DNA of 8,546 nt from contig CAZFCK010000210.1 of the NCBI GenBank assembly GCA_964517355.1, forward strand, positions 1 through 8,546. The letters are read 5' to 3'. The DNA comes from CAZFCK01 sp964517355 (lineage in GTDB: Bacteria; Desulfobacterota; Desulfovibrionia; Desulfovibrionales; Desulfovibrionaceae). How positions within the stretch are numbered: position 1 is the stretch's first letter; every line of letters begins with the position of its first letter. A program made the translations under genes and the position numbers. The notes under the pieces were generated by a model. The model worked only from the letters and a program-made list of their open reading frames with translations, ran no database searches and had not been told where the DNA came from. Of the stretch, positions 1 through 6,436 are shown in pieces.

Positions 1-51
1 AATTGGAAATTGTTTCAGGGGAGAGCCTTGTTTCAAGGCGAAAATGCGCTA
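1..51 (-). repeat. Dispersed structured repeat, copy 1 (partial, cut by window edge)
   Basis: These 51 bases are the exact reverse complement of 6932-6982, the first half of the full repeat copy after greA. Read on the minus strand, the copy starts with TAGCGCATTTTC, continues with a hairpin GCCTTG-AAA-CAAGGC, and runs off the window inside a second hairpin. It lies just past the terminator of the minus-strand kinase gene, so it has the same orientation relative to its upstream gene as the copy after greA. The identity is read directly from the sequence. The element probably continues to the left of position 1. Confidence 0.95.
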
Positions 52-60
52 ATTCGTTAT

Positions 61-99
61 ATAAGGAAAAGCCTCTATTTACAGTGCAAACAGAGGCTT
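61..99 (-). terminator. Probable rho-independent terminator of the hybrid kinase gene
   Basis: On the minus strand an 8-bp stem AAGCCTCT / AGAGGCTT (arms at 92-99 and 69-76) closes a loop that contains a further TTT/AAA pairing. The stem is followed by TTTTCCTTAT. It lies about 130 bases beyond the stop codon of the kinase gene, in the right orientation to end its transcript. The U-tract is interrupted, so termination efficiency is uncertain. Nothing else with coding or structural character is visible between 100 and 226. Confidence 0.7.
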
Positions 100-226
100 C
101 CGGAGGTAAACAGGGAGCAAGGTGTATTATAGAACTAATCCGCCCCACCATTGTTGTCAACTCACCCTGCATTAGCGCGGAGGCACGCATCCGCATCCGG
201 CCCGCGTCAATGGGTGGCCGCTCTTG

Positions 227-3200
227 TCAGCCCTCGCGGCTCAAGCGTTTCACAAGCCGCATAACCTCGCCCACGTCAATGGGCTTGGCGACGTAGGCGT
301 CCATGCCTTCAGCCAGAAAACGTTCCTTATCTCCTTCCATGGCATAAGCCGTGAGCGCCACCACAGGCACGTCGGGGCGGCAGGCCTTGCACGCGCCCTT
401 GCGGATCGTGTGCAAGGCTTCGATGCCGTTTATTTCCGGCATATTTATATCAAGCAAGAGCACGTCGAATTCATGTTGATCGACCTGCGTGAGCACCTCC
501 CGCCCGTTCCGGGCGCATATGACGCGGTGGCCGTTGCGGCGAAACACTTCCTGCAACAAGCGCAAATTAACCGGGTCGTCATCGGCGAGCAACAGCCGCA
601 AGGATTGGCGGTCTTCATCCTCGGGTTCGGCATACTGCGGCGGATGCTCCTCGCACACTTTGTTCTGTTCCACGTGCGGCGACGTATTCGCCACCGGAAT
701 CGCGCAGGTAAAAACCGTGCCCTTGCCAAGTTCCGATGCGCAATGCACGTCTCCTTCCATAAGCTCCACCAAACGTTTCACTATGGAAAGGCCCAGGCCG
801 GTGCCCTGGATTCCTCTGCTCCTCGCGTCGTCGCGCACGAACGGCGAGAAAAGGCGGCGTTTGACCGAACCGGCGATACCCGGGCCCGTATCGCTGACAC
901 ACAGCACAAGCGTGGCCTCATCCTTTTCTTCCCGCGCATGGCAAGCCACATGCATACGAATCCTACCGTGTTTGGTGAATTTAACCGCATTGCCCACGAG
1001 ATTGTAACATATCTGCCTGAACCTCTCCTGGTCCAGGAGCAGTGTTTCCGGAACAGTCTCATCCACGGTACATTCCAGCACAACATCTTTGCTGCGAAGC
1101 TGTTGCACAAAAAAGGCAAATGTACGCCGCGCGATTTCCCGCAAATCACACGGCGCAGTGACCAAAACGACCTTGCCGGACTCTATCCGCGACAAATCAA
1201 GAACATCATTGATAATACCAAGGAGGCTATCTCCGGAATCCCTGGCCATGGCCAGATACGTCTTCTGTTCCTCATCCTGCATACCGTAGGAAAGCAACTG
1301 CAACATGCCAAGCAACCCGTTGAGCGGCGTACGGATTTCATGACTCATATTCGCCAGAAACGCGGATTTTGCATTATTGGCGTATTCCGCGTGCTTTTTC
1401 GCCCCCCTGAGCCTGGCCTGCACCTTCCTCTCCTCCCAGATGTCCACGGCCCGCTCAATAAGCAGTTCAATAAGGTGCAAATCCGTAACGGTATAGGGTT
1501 CGGCTTTGTTGGCCACGCCGACAACCAGCATTATACGCCCCTTTCTGACGACCGGAACGTTGCAATGCCGGCTCAAAGGCACATGGCCGGCAGGGGTACC
1601 TCTTTTCAACGGGCTATTGTCATAATCATTGGTAATGATTGGAGCCCGTTTACGCACGGCCTCTCCCCACAACCCCGTGGCCTCGACGAGCATATGCCGT
1701 GGTTTATAGGACATGTGGCAATCTTTGAGCACGTTTTCGGACCAGGCGTAGCATCCTAATCGCGATTCCGCCGCATTCAGCAGATAAATATATCCGTATT
1801 CGCTTGTCGTGAGTTCGACAATCTGCTCCAGAACATAGGTGAAGATATCCCGCAGCCTTCGCTGGTGCATCATGGACAAACGGTACAGGGCCTCCAACCG
1901 CCTGTGCTCGAGGTCTTGCTGCACAGCCCGGCGTTTGCTCAGGGTCACGTCTTCAGCGAAGACAATAACGGAATCCGGGTGCAAAAAGGAGACTGCGGCA
2001 TGCAACTCTATGGGCGGCCTGCCGTTGCCAAGAGCGAACGGCAAAGACTTGCATATGGACCTGCGGGTTCTATGGCACTCCTCAAGCAACTGCAGCCATT
2101 TGGAATCATTATGAAAAAAGACTTCGGACGTGGTGCCCAGCAATCCCTGGATACCCGGGTGCAGACTCCGCGTGTAGACGTTCGCATCCTTGAGAAGGAA
2201 CGAATCGCCGCAGCGCTGCCACAGGAGAGTGTGATACGGTACGCAATCTACGACAAGCCTGAGCCAGTCTTCTCTTCCGTAAATGCGGCCGGACGCGGCC
2301 CGCCCTCCCATTTCACCTCCGGCAACGGCCGCCGCCCCACACTCATGCCGATTCACGACCGCAGCGTGGTACAGGACGTTGTTTCCATGGCCGCTTGCGG
2401 CACTGAGAAAAACGATAAAAGCCGTAACCGCACCTTGTCCGCTTTTTTTACCCGTGGCCTCCAGAGGCACGCATTCGTTTTCACGCACCGCGTCCGCAAG
2501 ACCGTTTGCGAACGTCCGGTCTTCCATATCCAGCAGGTCCGTCAGCAAGAATCGCTCGAGCGTCGAATCATCCAAGCCGAAAAGACGCCGAGCCGCGGCA
2601 TTGCCCTCCACTATCCGGCCGGACTGATCCAAAGCCAGCAAGGCTATCGGCGCCGCGGAAGCGAGACCATCATGACGCGCCTTATTGTGTTCGAAAGCAT
2701 CCAAGGCCCGTTCAAGGGCGCCGGTCTTGTCCTCAAGTTCGCGGTTTTTCGCTTCCAGCTCCTCGACAAGCCGACGCTGCTGCTCCTGGGCTTTCCTGCG
2801 CTCCTGGACCTCCTCCCCCAAAACTCTTATCATTTCGTCACGATGCTCGGTGCGCAATTTCAAGATGGCCTCAAGCTTGGCGTGATTTTGCAGCATGAAG
2901 CCTTCTATCCTTTTAAGCTCCGTAAGATCGAGAAGCACCCCCTTTATGCCTTCCGAGCCGTCTTCATCATCCATGATTCTATGCACCCAGCCGATACGGC
3001 GCTCTCCGTCCTTGCGCAGAAAAACAAGTTCCAGGTCGTCCGAGCCCTCGTTGTCCATTTGCCGTTTGACCCATTGGCGCATCAGGGACTGATATTCAGG
3101 CGCCACATGCCGGGAGATGAATAAAGACAACGAAGGGGGCACTTCATTAACTTTGTACCCCAGCATGCGGTATATGTCCGCCGACCACGAGGCGGCTTCA

Positions 3201-3547
3201 TTATTGTGCCCCCACTGCCAATTGCCGCAATGCACTATATAATTCGTCCAATCCAGGTTATGCCCCCCCTTCCCGGGATGGGGCGCATCACTTATGGACG
3301 TGCCACCCTGCCGCACGGCGGAAAAAAGAAAAAGACTGGCCGGCTCCGTGTTCAAAGCTTTTGCTAAGGCGCAGACCACGGCGAACGATGGTCCGCAGGC
3401 GCCCCTTTCCAATTTGTTCACATGCTCAAAAGAGATACCGGCACGCTCAGCCAATTGGCTCTGAGTCAGATTTTCTATCCTCCGTAAAAAACGTAAACGT
3501 TTTCCAAAGGCATGGAGGGTGGTTTCGGTATCCGACGAATTGAGCAT
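227..3547 (-). CDS. Soluble hybrid sensor histidine kinase with N-terminal XRE HTH, PAS and GAF domains and C-terminal receiver
   Basis: A 1,106-residue cytoplasmic sensor kinase with no membrane segment. Domains in order: XRE-type helix-turn-helix 15-75 (LTQSQLAERAGIS, then NKLERG); PAS 107-215; charged coiled coil 218-290; PAS 295-400; a weaker PAS-like domain 425-535; GAF 551-702; HisKA with H736 in SHEIRTPLNG; HATPase with N-box N849/N853, G1 DTGPG at 886-890 and G2 GTGLG at 915-919; receiver 983-1102 with D989-D991, phospho-acceptor D1033, T1066 and K1088. It should autophosphorylate at H736 and pass phosphate to D1033. I chose ATG 3547 because TGAGGA lies 8 bases upstream and a promoter reads from about 3569. 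The ORF is open to 3613, but those starts lack a ribosome site. No partner response regulator or HPt protein is adjacent. The signal is not identifiable; PAS and GAF could bind small ligands or cofactors. Fusing an XRE domain to a hybrid kinase is unusual and suggests direct DNA binding. Confidence 0.96.
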   Translation of the reverse strand: MLNSSDTETTLHAFGKRLRFLRRIENLTQSQLAERAGISFEHVNKLERGACGPSFAVVCALAKALNTEPASLFLFSAVRQGGTSISDAPHPGKGGHNLDWTNYIVHCGNWQWGHNNEAASWSADIYRMLGYKVNEVPPSLSLFISRHVAPEYQSLMRQWVKRQMDNEGSDDLELVFLRKDGERRIGWVHRIMDDEDGSEGIKGVLLDLTELKRIEGFMLQNHAKLEAILKLRTEHRDEMIRVLGEEVQERRKAQEQQRRLVEELEAKNRELEDKTGALERALDAFEHNKARHDGLASAAPIALLALDQSGRIVEGNAAARRLFGLDDSTLERFLLTDLLDMEDRTFANGLADAVRENECVPLEATGKKSGQGAVTAFIVFLSAASGHGNNVLYHAAVVNRHECGAAAVAGGEMGGRAASGRIYGREDWLRLVVDCVPYHTLLWQRCGDSFLLKDANVYTRSLHPGIQGLLGTTSEVFFHNDSKWLQLLEECHRTRRSICKSLPFALGNGRPPIELHAAVSFLHPDSVIVFAEDVTLSKRRAVQQDLEHRRLEALYRLSMMHQRRLRDIFTYVLEQIVELTTSEYGYIYLLNAAESRLGCYAWSENVLKDCHMSYKPRHMLVEATGLWGEAVRKRAPIITNDYDNSPLKRGTPAGHVPLSRHCNVPVVRKGRIMLVVGVANKAEPYTVTDLHLIELLIERAVDIWEERKVQARLRGAKKHAEYANNAKSAFLANMSHEIRTPLNGLLGMLQLLSYGMQDEEQKTYLAMARDSGDSLLGIINDVLDLSRIESGKVVLVTAPCDLREIARRTFAFFVQQLRSKDVVLECTVDETVPETLLLDQERFRQICYNLVGNAVKFTKHGRIRMHVACHAREEKDEATLVLCVSDTGPGIAGSVKRRLFSPFVRDDARSRGIQGTGLGLSIVKRLVELMEGDVHCASELGKGTVFTCAIPVANTSPHVEQNKVCEEHPPQYAEPEDEDRQSLRLLLADDDPVNLRLLQEVFRRNGHRVICARNGREVLTQVDQHEFDVLLLDINMPEINGIEALHTIRKGACKACRPDVPVVALTAYAMEGDKERFLAEGMDAYVAKPIDVGEVMRLVKRLSREG

Positions 3548-3575
3548 TGGCGTTGTCCTCATAATAAGCTTACAA

Positions 3576-3604
3576 ATAATACGTCTGATGCAACGCTCTG
3601 TACA
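3576..3604 (-). promoter_or_regulatory. Candidate sigma-70 promoter for the hybrid kinase
   Basis: On the minus strand TGTACA (3604-3599, 4/6 match to TTGACA) and TATTAT (3581-3576, 5/6 match to TATAAT) are 17 bp apart. The expected start near 3569 gives a short leader carrying the TGAGGA ribosome site and ATG at 3547. This fits the downstream start choice and would exclude the upstream ATG at 3613. Confidence 0.45.
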
Positions 3605-3647
3605 CGTACCCATACTACGTATTGATGATTTTCCAGCGTTATCCCAG

Positions 3648-3676
3648 GTAATATGTCATAATATTCCAGAAGACAA
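3648..3676 (-). promoter_or_regulatory. Alternative upstream promoter candidate for the hybrid kinase
   Basis: On the minus strand TTGTCT (3676-3671) and TATTAC (3653-3648) are separated by 17 bp, with 4/6 matches in each box. It would give a leader of about 95 bases. It is weaker than the candidate nearer the gene, and both could be used. Confidence 0.25.
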
Positions 3677-3752
3677 CACCCTTTCTCCACGCCATCCCTC
3701 ATCTTTTCGGTGCTTGCCTCTGGAGCCGCGCCTCATCTCCGGGCACAATCAC

Positions 3753-3766
3753 TGAACAACCGTTCA
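3753..3766. promoter_or_regulatory. Palindromic operator-like site in the divergent intergenic region
   Basis: TGAAC-AACC-GTTCA is a perfect 5-bp inverted repeat with a 4-bp spacer. It lies about 15 bp upstream of the candidate cyclase promoter and about 150 bp upstream of the kinase promoter. A second shorter dyad, CTAA-CAATA-TTAG, follows at 3772-3784. The rest of the 413-base gap (3548-3960) contains AT-rich promoter-like sequence but no credible gene. Binding by the kinase's own XRE domain or by another regulator is speculation. Confidence 0.35.
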
Positions 3767-3781
3767 ATAGACTAACAATAT

Positions 3782-3809
3782 TAGACAATGTGTTTATTTA
3801 TTTTATTAA
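3782..3809 (+). promoter_or_regulatory. Candidate promoter for the cyclase-phosphatase operon
   Basis: TAGACA (3782-3787, 5/6 match to TTGACA) is followed after 16 bp by TATTAA (3804-3809) inside a strongly AT-rich stretch, 3789-3820. The boxes are imperfect, but this is the only AT-rich promoter-like island upstream of the cyclase. It would give a leader of about 150 bases to the TTG start at 3961. Confidence 0.3.
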
Positions 3810-3947
3810 ATTAACGATAAACAGCTCGCGCGCCCCTAGGCACTCTCAGCTTCCGTCTCTTATTACTGAACGTAAAAGGATTGGTGCGCTCAGACTTGCC
3901 AGAGCGTTTTTTTCATGTCATTGTAGGGAGATAAAGAATAAGAATAC

Positions 3948-3963
3948 GAGAGGAAAGGATTTG
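3948..3963 (+). promoter_or_regulatory. Ribosome binding site that decides a TTG start for the diguanylate cyclase
   Basis: GAGAGGA (3948-3954) sits 6 bases before TTG at 3961, which is in frame with the cyclase. The upstream GTG at 3790 has no purine-rich site in front of it, and the ATG at 4050 has none either. The 57 codons between 3790 and 3960 translate to a basic, low-complexity stretch with no family resemblance. Confidence 0.6.
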
Positions 3964-5154
3964 GCATCCTATACTTTGTTTGGTGAGTTCGCATCCTCCT
4001 CACAAGAAAAACGATTCACTCTCGCCACGTGGCCAGGCCAAGCCCTGCGCATGCGCTTTGTCTGCGGCCTTACCTCACTGTTGTATCTGGCCGCGGCAAT
4101 TGCCAACTACCTGAATCTCGGCAGTTCACCAGCCTTTACGACACTGCTCGTCCTGCGCGTTGCCTGCTGCGCGCTGGGGCTGGGAAACGCGGCGCTAACG
4201 TTTTCGAAGCGCTCTATTTCCTTCTTTCACTGGACTCTCTGCGCCTACATGCTTTCCATCGGCGTCACCGAATCCATCGAAGTGGCGTTGATTTGGAATA
4301 TCGTTCAGGAAAACTACATCCTTTTCACACTGCTCATATTTTTCTCCTTTTATATGTTCCTCCCGCACAGCCTGCCGCACACCATCCTCGCGGCCGTCAC
4401 GTCTTCCATCGTTTATCTGTGCAGTCTGATGTTTTGCACAGGGGCGGCAGCGGATACGCTTCTCACCGCCGCCCTATTTTTGCTCCTCTTTAATGGCTTC
4501 GGCATATATTTCCTGCGCAGCAACAATCTTTCACGAAGAAGAGAATTCCACGCCCTGCGCGAAGAGCGCCTGCTGAACCGCAAACTGCGGCAGGAAATCG
4601 CGGCTCGGCGCCGCGCACAAGCCCAGCTGCAATTGCTCGCCACCACGGACGATTTGACGGGAACCTTCAACAGACGCCACTTTCTGCACCTTTGCGACCA
4701 GGAAATGGCCCGACTGCGCCGCTATGCCCAGCCGCTTTCCATTTTATTGCTCGATATCGATCACTTCAAATACATAAACGATACGTTCGGCCATGCATCC
4801 GGCGACAAGGTGCTTCAGGAACTCGCCACCCGCTGCACCGACCACTTGCGTGCGACAGATATCCTTGGCCGACTCGGGGGCGAAGAGTTCGGCATCCTGC
4901 TCCCCGCCACCAATATCGACGCCGCCGTAGTCGTGGCGCAAAAGTTGTGCGCCATAATGTCCGCCAAGCATTTTGCCATTTCCCCCTCCCATTCCGTCAC
5001 CATCACCGTGAGCATTGGCGCGGCCGAAGCGGAACCTGACGAATTCGCCAGCGAAACCCTGTTGCGCAGGGCCGATCAAGCCCTTTACACGGCCAAAAAC
5101 AACGGGCGCAATCGGGTGTGCTGCGCATCCGTATCGGTCGTCCCTCCCGCATGA
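3961..5154 (+). CDS. Membrane-anchored diguanylate cyclase (GGEEF)
   Basis: A 397-residue protein expected to make cyclic di-GMP from two GTP at the inner membrane. A cytoplasmic N-terminus of about 30 residues is followed by about six hydrophobic segments (roughly 33-53, 58-78, 88-108, 115-134, 138-158, 163-185). A basic coiled-coil linker spans 186-225 and a GGDEF domain 226-390. The active-site loop is GGEEF at 306-310. DLTGTFNRR (231-239) and DIDHFKYIND (265-274) are canonical family motifs. R297-x-x-D300, five residues before GGEEF, is an intact I-site, so product inhibition is likely. The membrane half is a six-TM sensory module with no ligand I can name. The start is uncertain: TTG 3961 is preferred on its ribosome site, and the frame is open back to GTG 3790. 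The stop overlaps the next gene's start (ATGA), indicating a translationally coupled operon. Confidence 0.93.
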   Translation: MASYTLFGEFASSSQEKRFTLATWPGQALRMRFVCGLTSLLYLAAAIANYLNLGSSPAFTTLLVLRVACCALGLGNAALTFSKRSISFFHWTLCAYMLSIGVTESIEVALIWNIVQENYILFTLLIFFSFYMFLPHSLPHTILAAVTSSIVYLCSLMFCTGAAADTLLTAALFLLLFNGFGIYFLRSNNLSRRREFHALREERLLNRKLRQEIAARRRAQAQLQLLATTDDLTGTFNRRHFLHLCDQEMARLRRYAQPLSILLLDIDHFKYINDTFGHASGDKVLQELATRCTDHLRATDILGRLGGEEFGILLPATNIDAAVVVAQKLCAIMSAKHFAISPSHSVTITVSIGAAEAEPDEFASETLLRRADQALYTAKNNGRNRVCCASVSVVPPA

Positions 5155-5957
5155 CCCGTCCATCCTCACTCAACATCTCCTTAATGCGGGAATGCGCCGG
5201 TATCAGCCATATCGGACTCACGCGCCGGCGCAATGAAGACGCCCTCATCATCGCCCCCTTGCATGCAACCGCCTTCTTACTCGCTGTGGCCGATGGATTA
5301 GGCGGTGGAGCAAGAGGGCAAGAAGCCGCACACCTCGTCACGGAGCTTCTGTGTGAAACGGATCTCTCCCAAGACGCGCCCCTGGACGCCCTCCAACTCC
5401 AATTGCAAAAGGCTAATATGGAAATCCTGGGCCGCCGCAGCGCCGGAGCGACAGGCATGGGCGCAACCGTCACCGCAGCCGTGGTCACCCCCCTCGCGTT
5501 TCACTGGATCCATGCCGGCGACAGCCGCCTTTACCATTACCACGGGGGGCGGCTGGAGCAATTGACCCAAGACCACCGCGCGCTTCAGGAATTCGTCGCA
5601 AGCGGGGAGATGACACAAGAGGAAGCCGGAAAACACCCCCTGCGCAATCACATTACACAATGTGTCGGCGCGCCCCATCTGGCTCCGGACACAGGATCTT
5701 CACCCATCACTGCGCATACGCACGATGAATACCTACTACTCTGTACGGACGGATTGCACGATTCTCTCTCCTTGAAAACAATGGAAACCATTCTACGGTA
5801 CGCCAGCGGGCCTCAAAACGCGGTGCAAGCCCTTATCCGAGGGGCGCTCAAGGCCCGGACAACGGATAATGCCTCATGCATCGCCACCAGATTGTCCCCG
5901 CTGTTGTTTTCGGATCTGCAAACCCTTGTTGACAACTCCGAAAATCCGACTATATAA
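5151..5957 (+). CDS. PP2C-family (PPM) serine/threonine protein phosphatase
   Basis: A 268-residue soluble metal-dependent phosphatase, the usual length for bacterial Stp/PrpC-like proteins. Motifs in order: RRRNEDA (25-31); AVADGLGGG with metal-binding D48 and G49; MGATVTAA (103-110); HAGDSRLYHY (121-130); LTQDHRAL (138-145); ITQCVGA (168-174); LLLCTDGLHD with D200; TTDNASC with D239. All acidic metal positions appear intact. The family hydrolyses phospho-Ser/Thr using two Mn/Mg ions. ATG at 5151 overlaps the cyclase TGA and has no clear ribosome site, so translation probably depends on coupling. The frame is also open from GTG 5118, and ATG 5184 is a shorter option. No Ser/Thr kinase or anti-sigma partner lies in the window, so the substrate is unknown. 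The stop codon overlaps a strong downstream promoter. Confidence 0.93.
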   Translation: MTRPSSLNISLMRECAGISHIGLTRRRNEDALIIAPLHATAFLLAVADGLGGGARGQEAAHLVTELLCETDLSQDAPLDALQLQLQKANMEILGRRSAGATGMGATVTAAVVTPLAFHWIHAGDSRLYHYHGGRLEQLTQDHRALQEFVASGEMTQEEAGKHPLRNHITQCVGAPHLAPDTGSSPITAHTHDEYLLLCTDGLHDSLSLKTMETILRYASGPQNAVQALIRGALKARTTDNASCIATRLSPLLFSDLQTLVDNSENPTI

Positions 5958-5958
5958 T
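5929..5958 (+). promoter_or_regulatory. Perfect-consensus sigma-70 promoter overlapping the end of the phosphatase gene
   Basis: TTGACA (5929-5934) and TATAAT (5953-5958) are both exact consensus hexamers, separated by 18 bp. The -10 box contains the TAA stop of the phosphatase gene. Transcription would begin near 5965 and enter a stretch of about 470 bases without a convincing protein gene before greA. It is the best promoter match I found in the window. Confidence 0.75.
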
Positions 5959-5991
5959 CAAACCTATTCAATTAATTTTTAGCTTCGCCCG

Positions 5992-6023
5992 TTTGCCTGC
6001 CGTCACCCCTTGAGACGGGCAAA
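5992..6023 (+). other. Strong hairpin near the 5' end of the transcript from the consensus promoter
   Basis: TTTGCC (5992-5997) pairs with GGCAAA (6018-6023), and CGTC (6001-6004) with GACG (6014-6017). A 3-nt bulge TGC sits on the 5' side and a 9-nt loop closes it. It begins about 27 bases from the predicted transcription start. The following sequence TGGACGTTTTCG is a poor U-tract, so it is more likely an RNA fold than a terminator. It could also be the terminator of the phosphatase mRNA. Confidence 0.45.
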
Positions 6024-6062
6024 TGGACGTTTTCGCGCCCGGTTTCAATCATCAGCCTGTTG

Positions 6063-6260
6063 TTTCCGGCGTGCGAGGAGGTTTTGCCATCGCGGAAGAA
6101 TACACTGCATCCAAAAACAGTGGGGCGATTCTGACGCCGCGTCCTGAGACGTGCTTTCCATAGGAAAAAGCGCTGTCAAAAGGCGCCCCGGCACTGAGCC
6201 GGCGCCGCGGCTGCCGCGTCCGGAGTCCCCATTTATCGCGTGGCCCATGCCTTGCGAAAA
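6063..6260 (+). ncRNA. Candidate structured noncoding RNA or long leader (unclassified)
   Basis: Hand folding of this gene-free stretch gives a rod of successive helices. GCGAGG 6073-6078 pairs with 6250-6255; GCCA and CGCG (6086-6094, one bulge) pair with CGCGTGGC 6237-6244. After an open region at 6095-6120, TGGGG 6121-6125 pairs with CCCCA 6227-6231, and ATTCTGACGC 6128-6137 pairs with 6216-6226 with one bulged C. The head holds hairpins at 6153-6171 (CC-ATA-GG) and 6182-6206 (CCGGC-ACTGA-GCCGG). A consensus promoter lies upstream and a terminator downstream. The long rod with an open 5' bubble recalls 6S RNA in outline only. I could not match 6S, tmRNA, RNase P, SRP RNA or a known riboswitch. 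Chance pairing in GC-rich DNA remains possible. Confidence 0.3.
6241..6255 (+). promoter_or_regulatory. Candidate sigma-54 promoter
   Basis: TGGC (6241-6244) and TTGC (6252-6255) have the exact spacing of the -24/-12 consensus (TGGCACGN4TTGC). The middle reads CCATGCC instead of CACG plus four bases. Transcription would start near 6267 and could be ended by the terminator at 6287-6343, giving a transcript of about 75 nt, or reach greA. The site coincides with the 3' arm of the proposed RNA rod, so the two readings compete. No enhancer-binding protein gene is nearby. Confidence 0.25.
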
Positions 6261-6281
6261 GTTTTGCCCCAGGCAAAACTT
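6259..6281. repeat. Perfect 10-bp inverted repeat with 3-nt loop
   Basis: AAGTTTTGCC (6259-6268) and GGCAAAACTT (6272-6281) flank CCA. As RNA this is a very stable hairpin; as DNA it is a symmetric protein-binding candidate. It is followed by ACTTGACC and not by a T-tract in either direction, so it is not a typical terminator. The core GGTTTTGCC also occurs singly at 6080-6088 and 6391-6399. Confidence 0.6.
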
Positions 6282-6286
6282 ACTTG

Positions 6287-6343
6287 ACCAGAAGAAAAGG
6301 ATGATCTACCAAGACCGTTCTCACTTCTGGTAGTCTTTTTTTT
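6287..6343 (+). terminator. Rho-independent terminator or attenuator upstream of greA
   Basis: An eight-T run (6336-6343) follows the arm CTTCTGGTAG (6324-6333). That arm can pair with CTACCA at 6306-6311 (6 bp) or with ACCAGAAG at 6287-6294 (8 bp). These two pairings exclude each other, yet either places a stem end 2-4 bases before the T run. It would end the transcript from the consensus promoter at 5929-5958. Because it lies only about 95 bases before the greA start codon and no good promoter is visible between, it may act as an attenuator for greA. Confidence 0.65.
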
Positions 6344-6363
6344 ATTTCTCCAACCTTGCGCTT

Positions 6364-6409
6364 GACAGGTCAGACGGCATCGCCCCCAGCGGTTTTGCCG
6401 CATCCTGTC
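6364..6409 (+). other. Inverted repeat in the greA leader
   Basis: GACAGG (6364-6369) pairs with CCTGTC (6404-6409), and inside it GCGG (6389-6392) pairs with CCGC (6398-6401) around TTTTG. It lies about 15 bases before the greA ribosome site and leaves that site exposed. The TTGACA at 6362-6367 looks like a -35 box, but no -10 follows at a workable distance. Confidence 0.3.
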
Positions 6410-6436
6410 GCCGTAAGATTGAACGAGGTCAATGCA

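Noticed and set aside
224..3124. Long plus-strand open frames (511 and 419 codons) opposite the kinase gene
   Set aside because: They are antisense shadows. The minus-strand frame encodes continuous recognisable domains with all catalytic motifs, while these translations show no domain, no ribosome site and odd composition.
3519..3755. 78-codon plus-strand ORF across the kinase start
   Set aside because: It overlaps the kinase HTH-coding end in antisense, and its translation resembles no known protein.
6063..6260. Confident assignment as 6S RNA, tmRNA, RNase P RNA or a riboswitch
   Set aside because: None of the conserved sequence motifs of these families is recognisable. Only the general rod shape recalls 6S RNA, which is not enough.
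6052..6333. Small ORFs of about 60-75 codons on both strands between the phosphatase and greA
   Set aside because: No ribosome sites, no plausible protein features, and Pro/Arg-rich translations that reflect GC-rich palindromes. The region is better explained as structured RNA or leader.
6362..6390. TTGACA as the -35 box of a greA promoter
   Set aside because: The bases 15-19 further on are GC-rich (CGCCCCCAGC) with nothing like a -10 hexamer.
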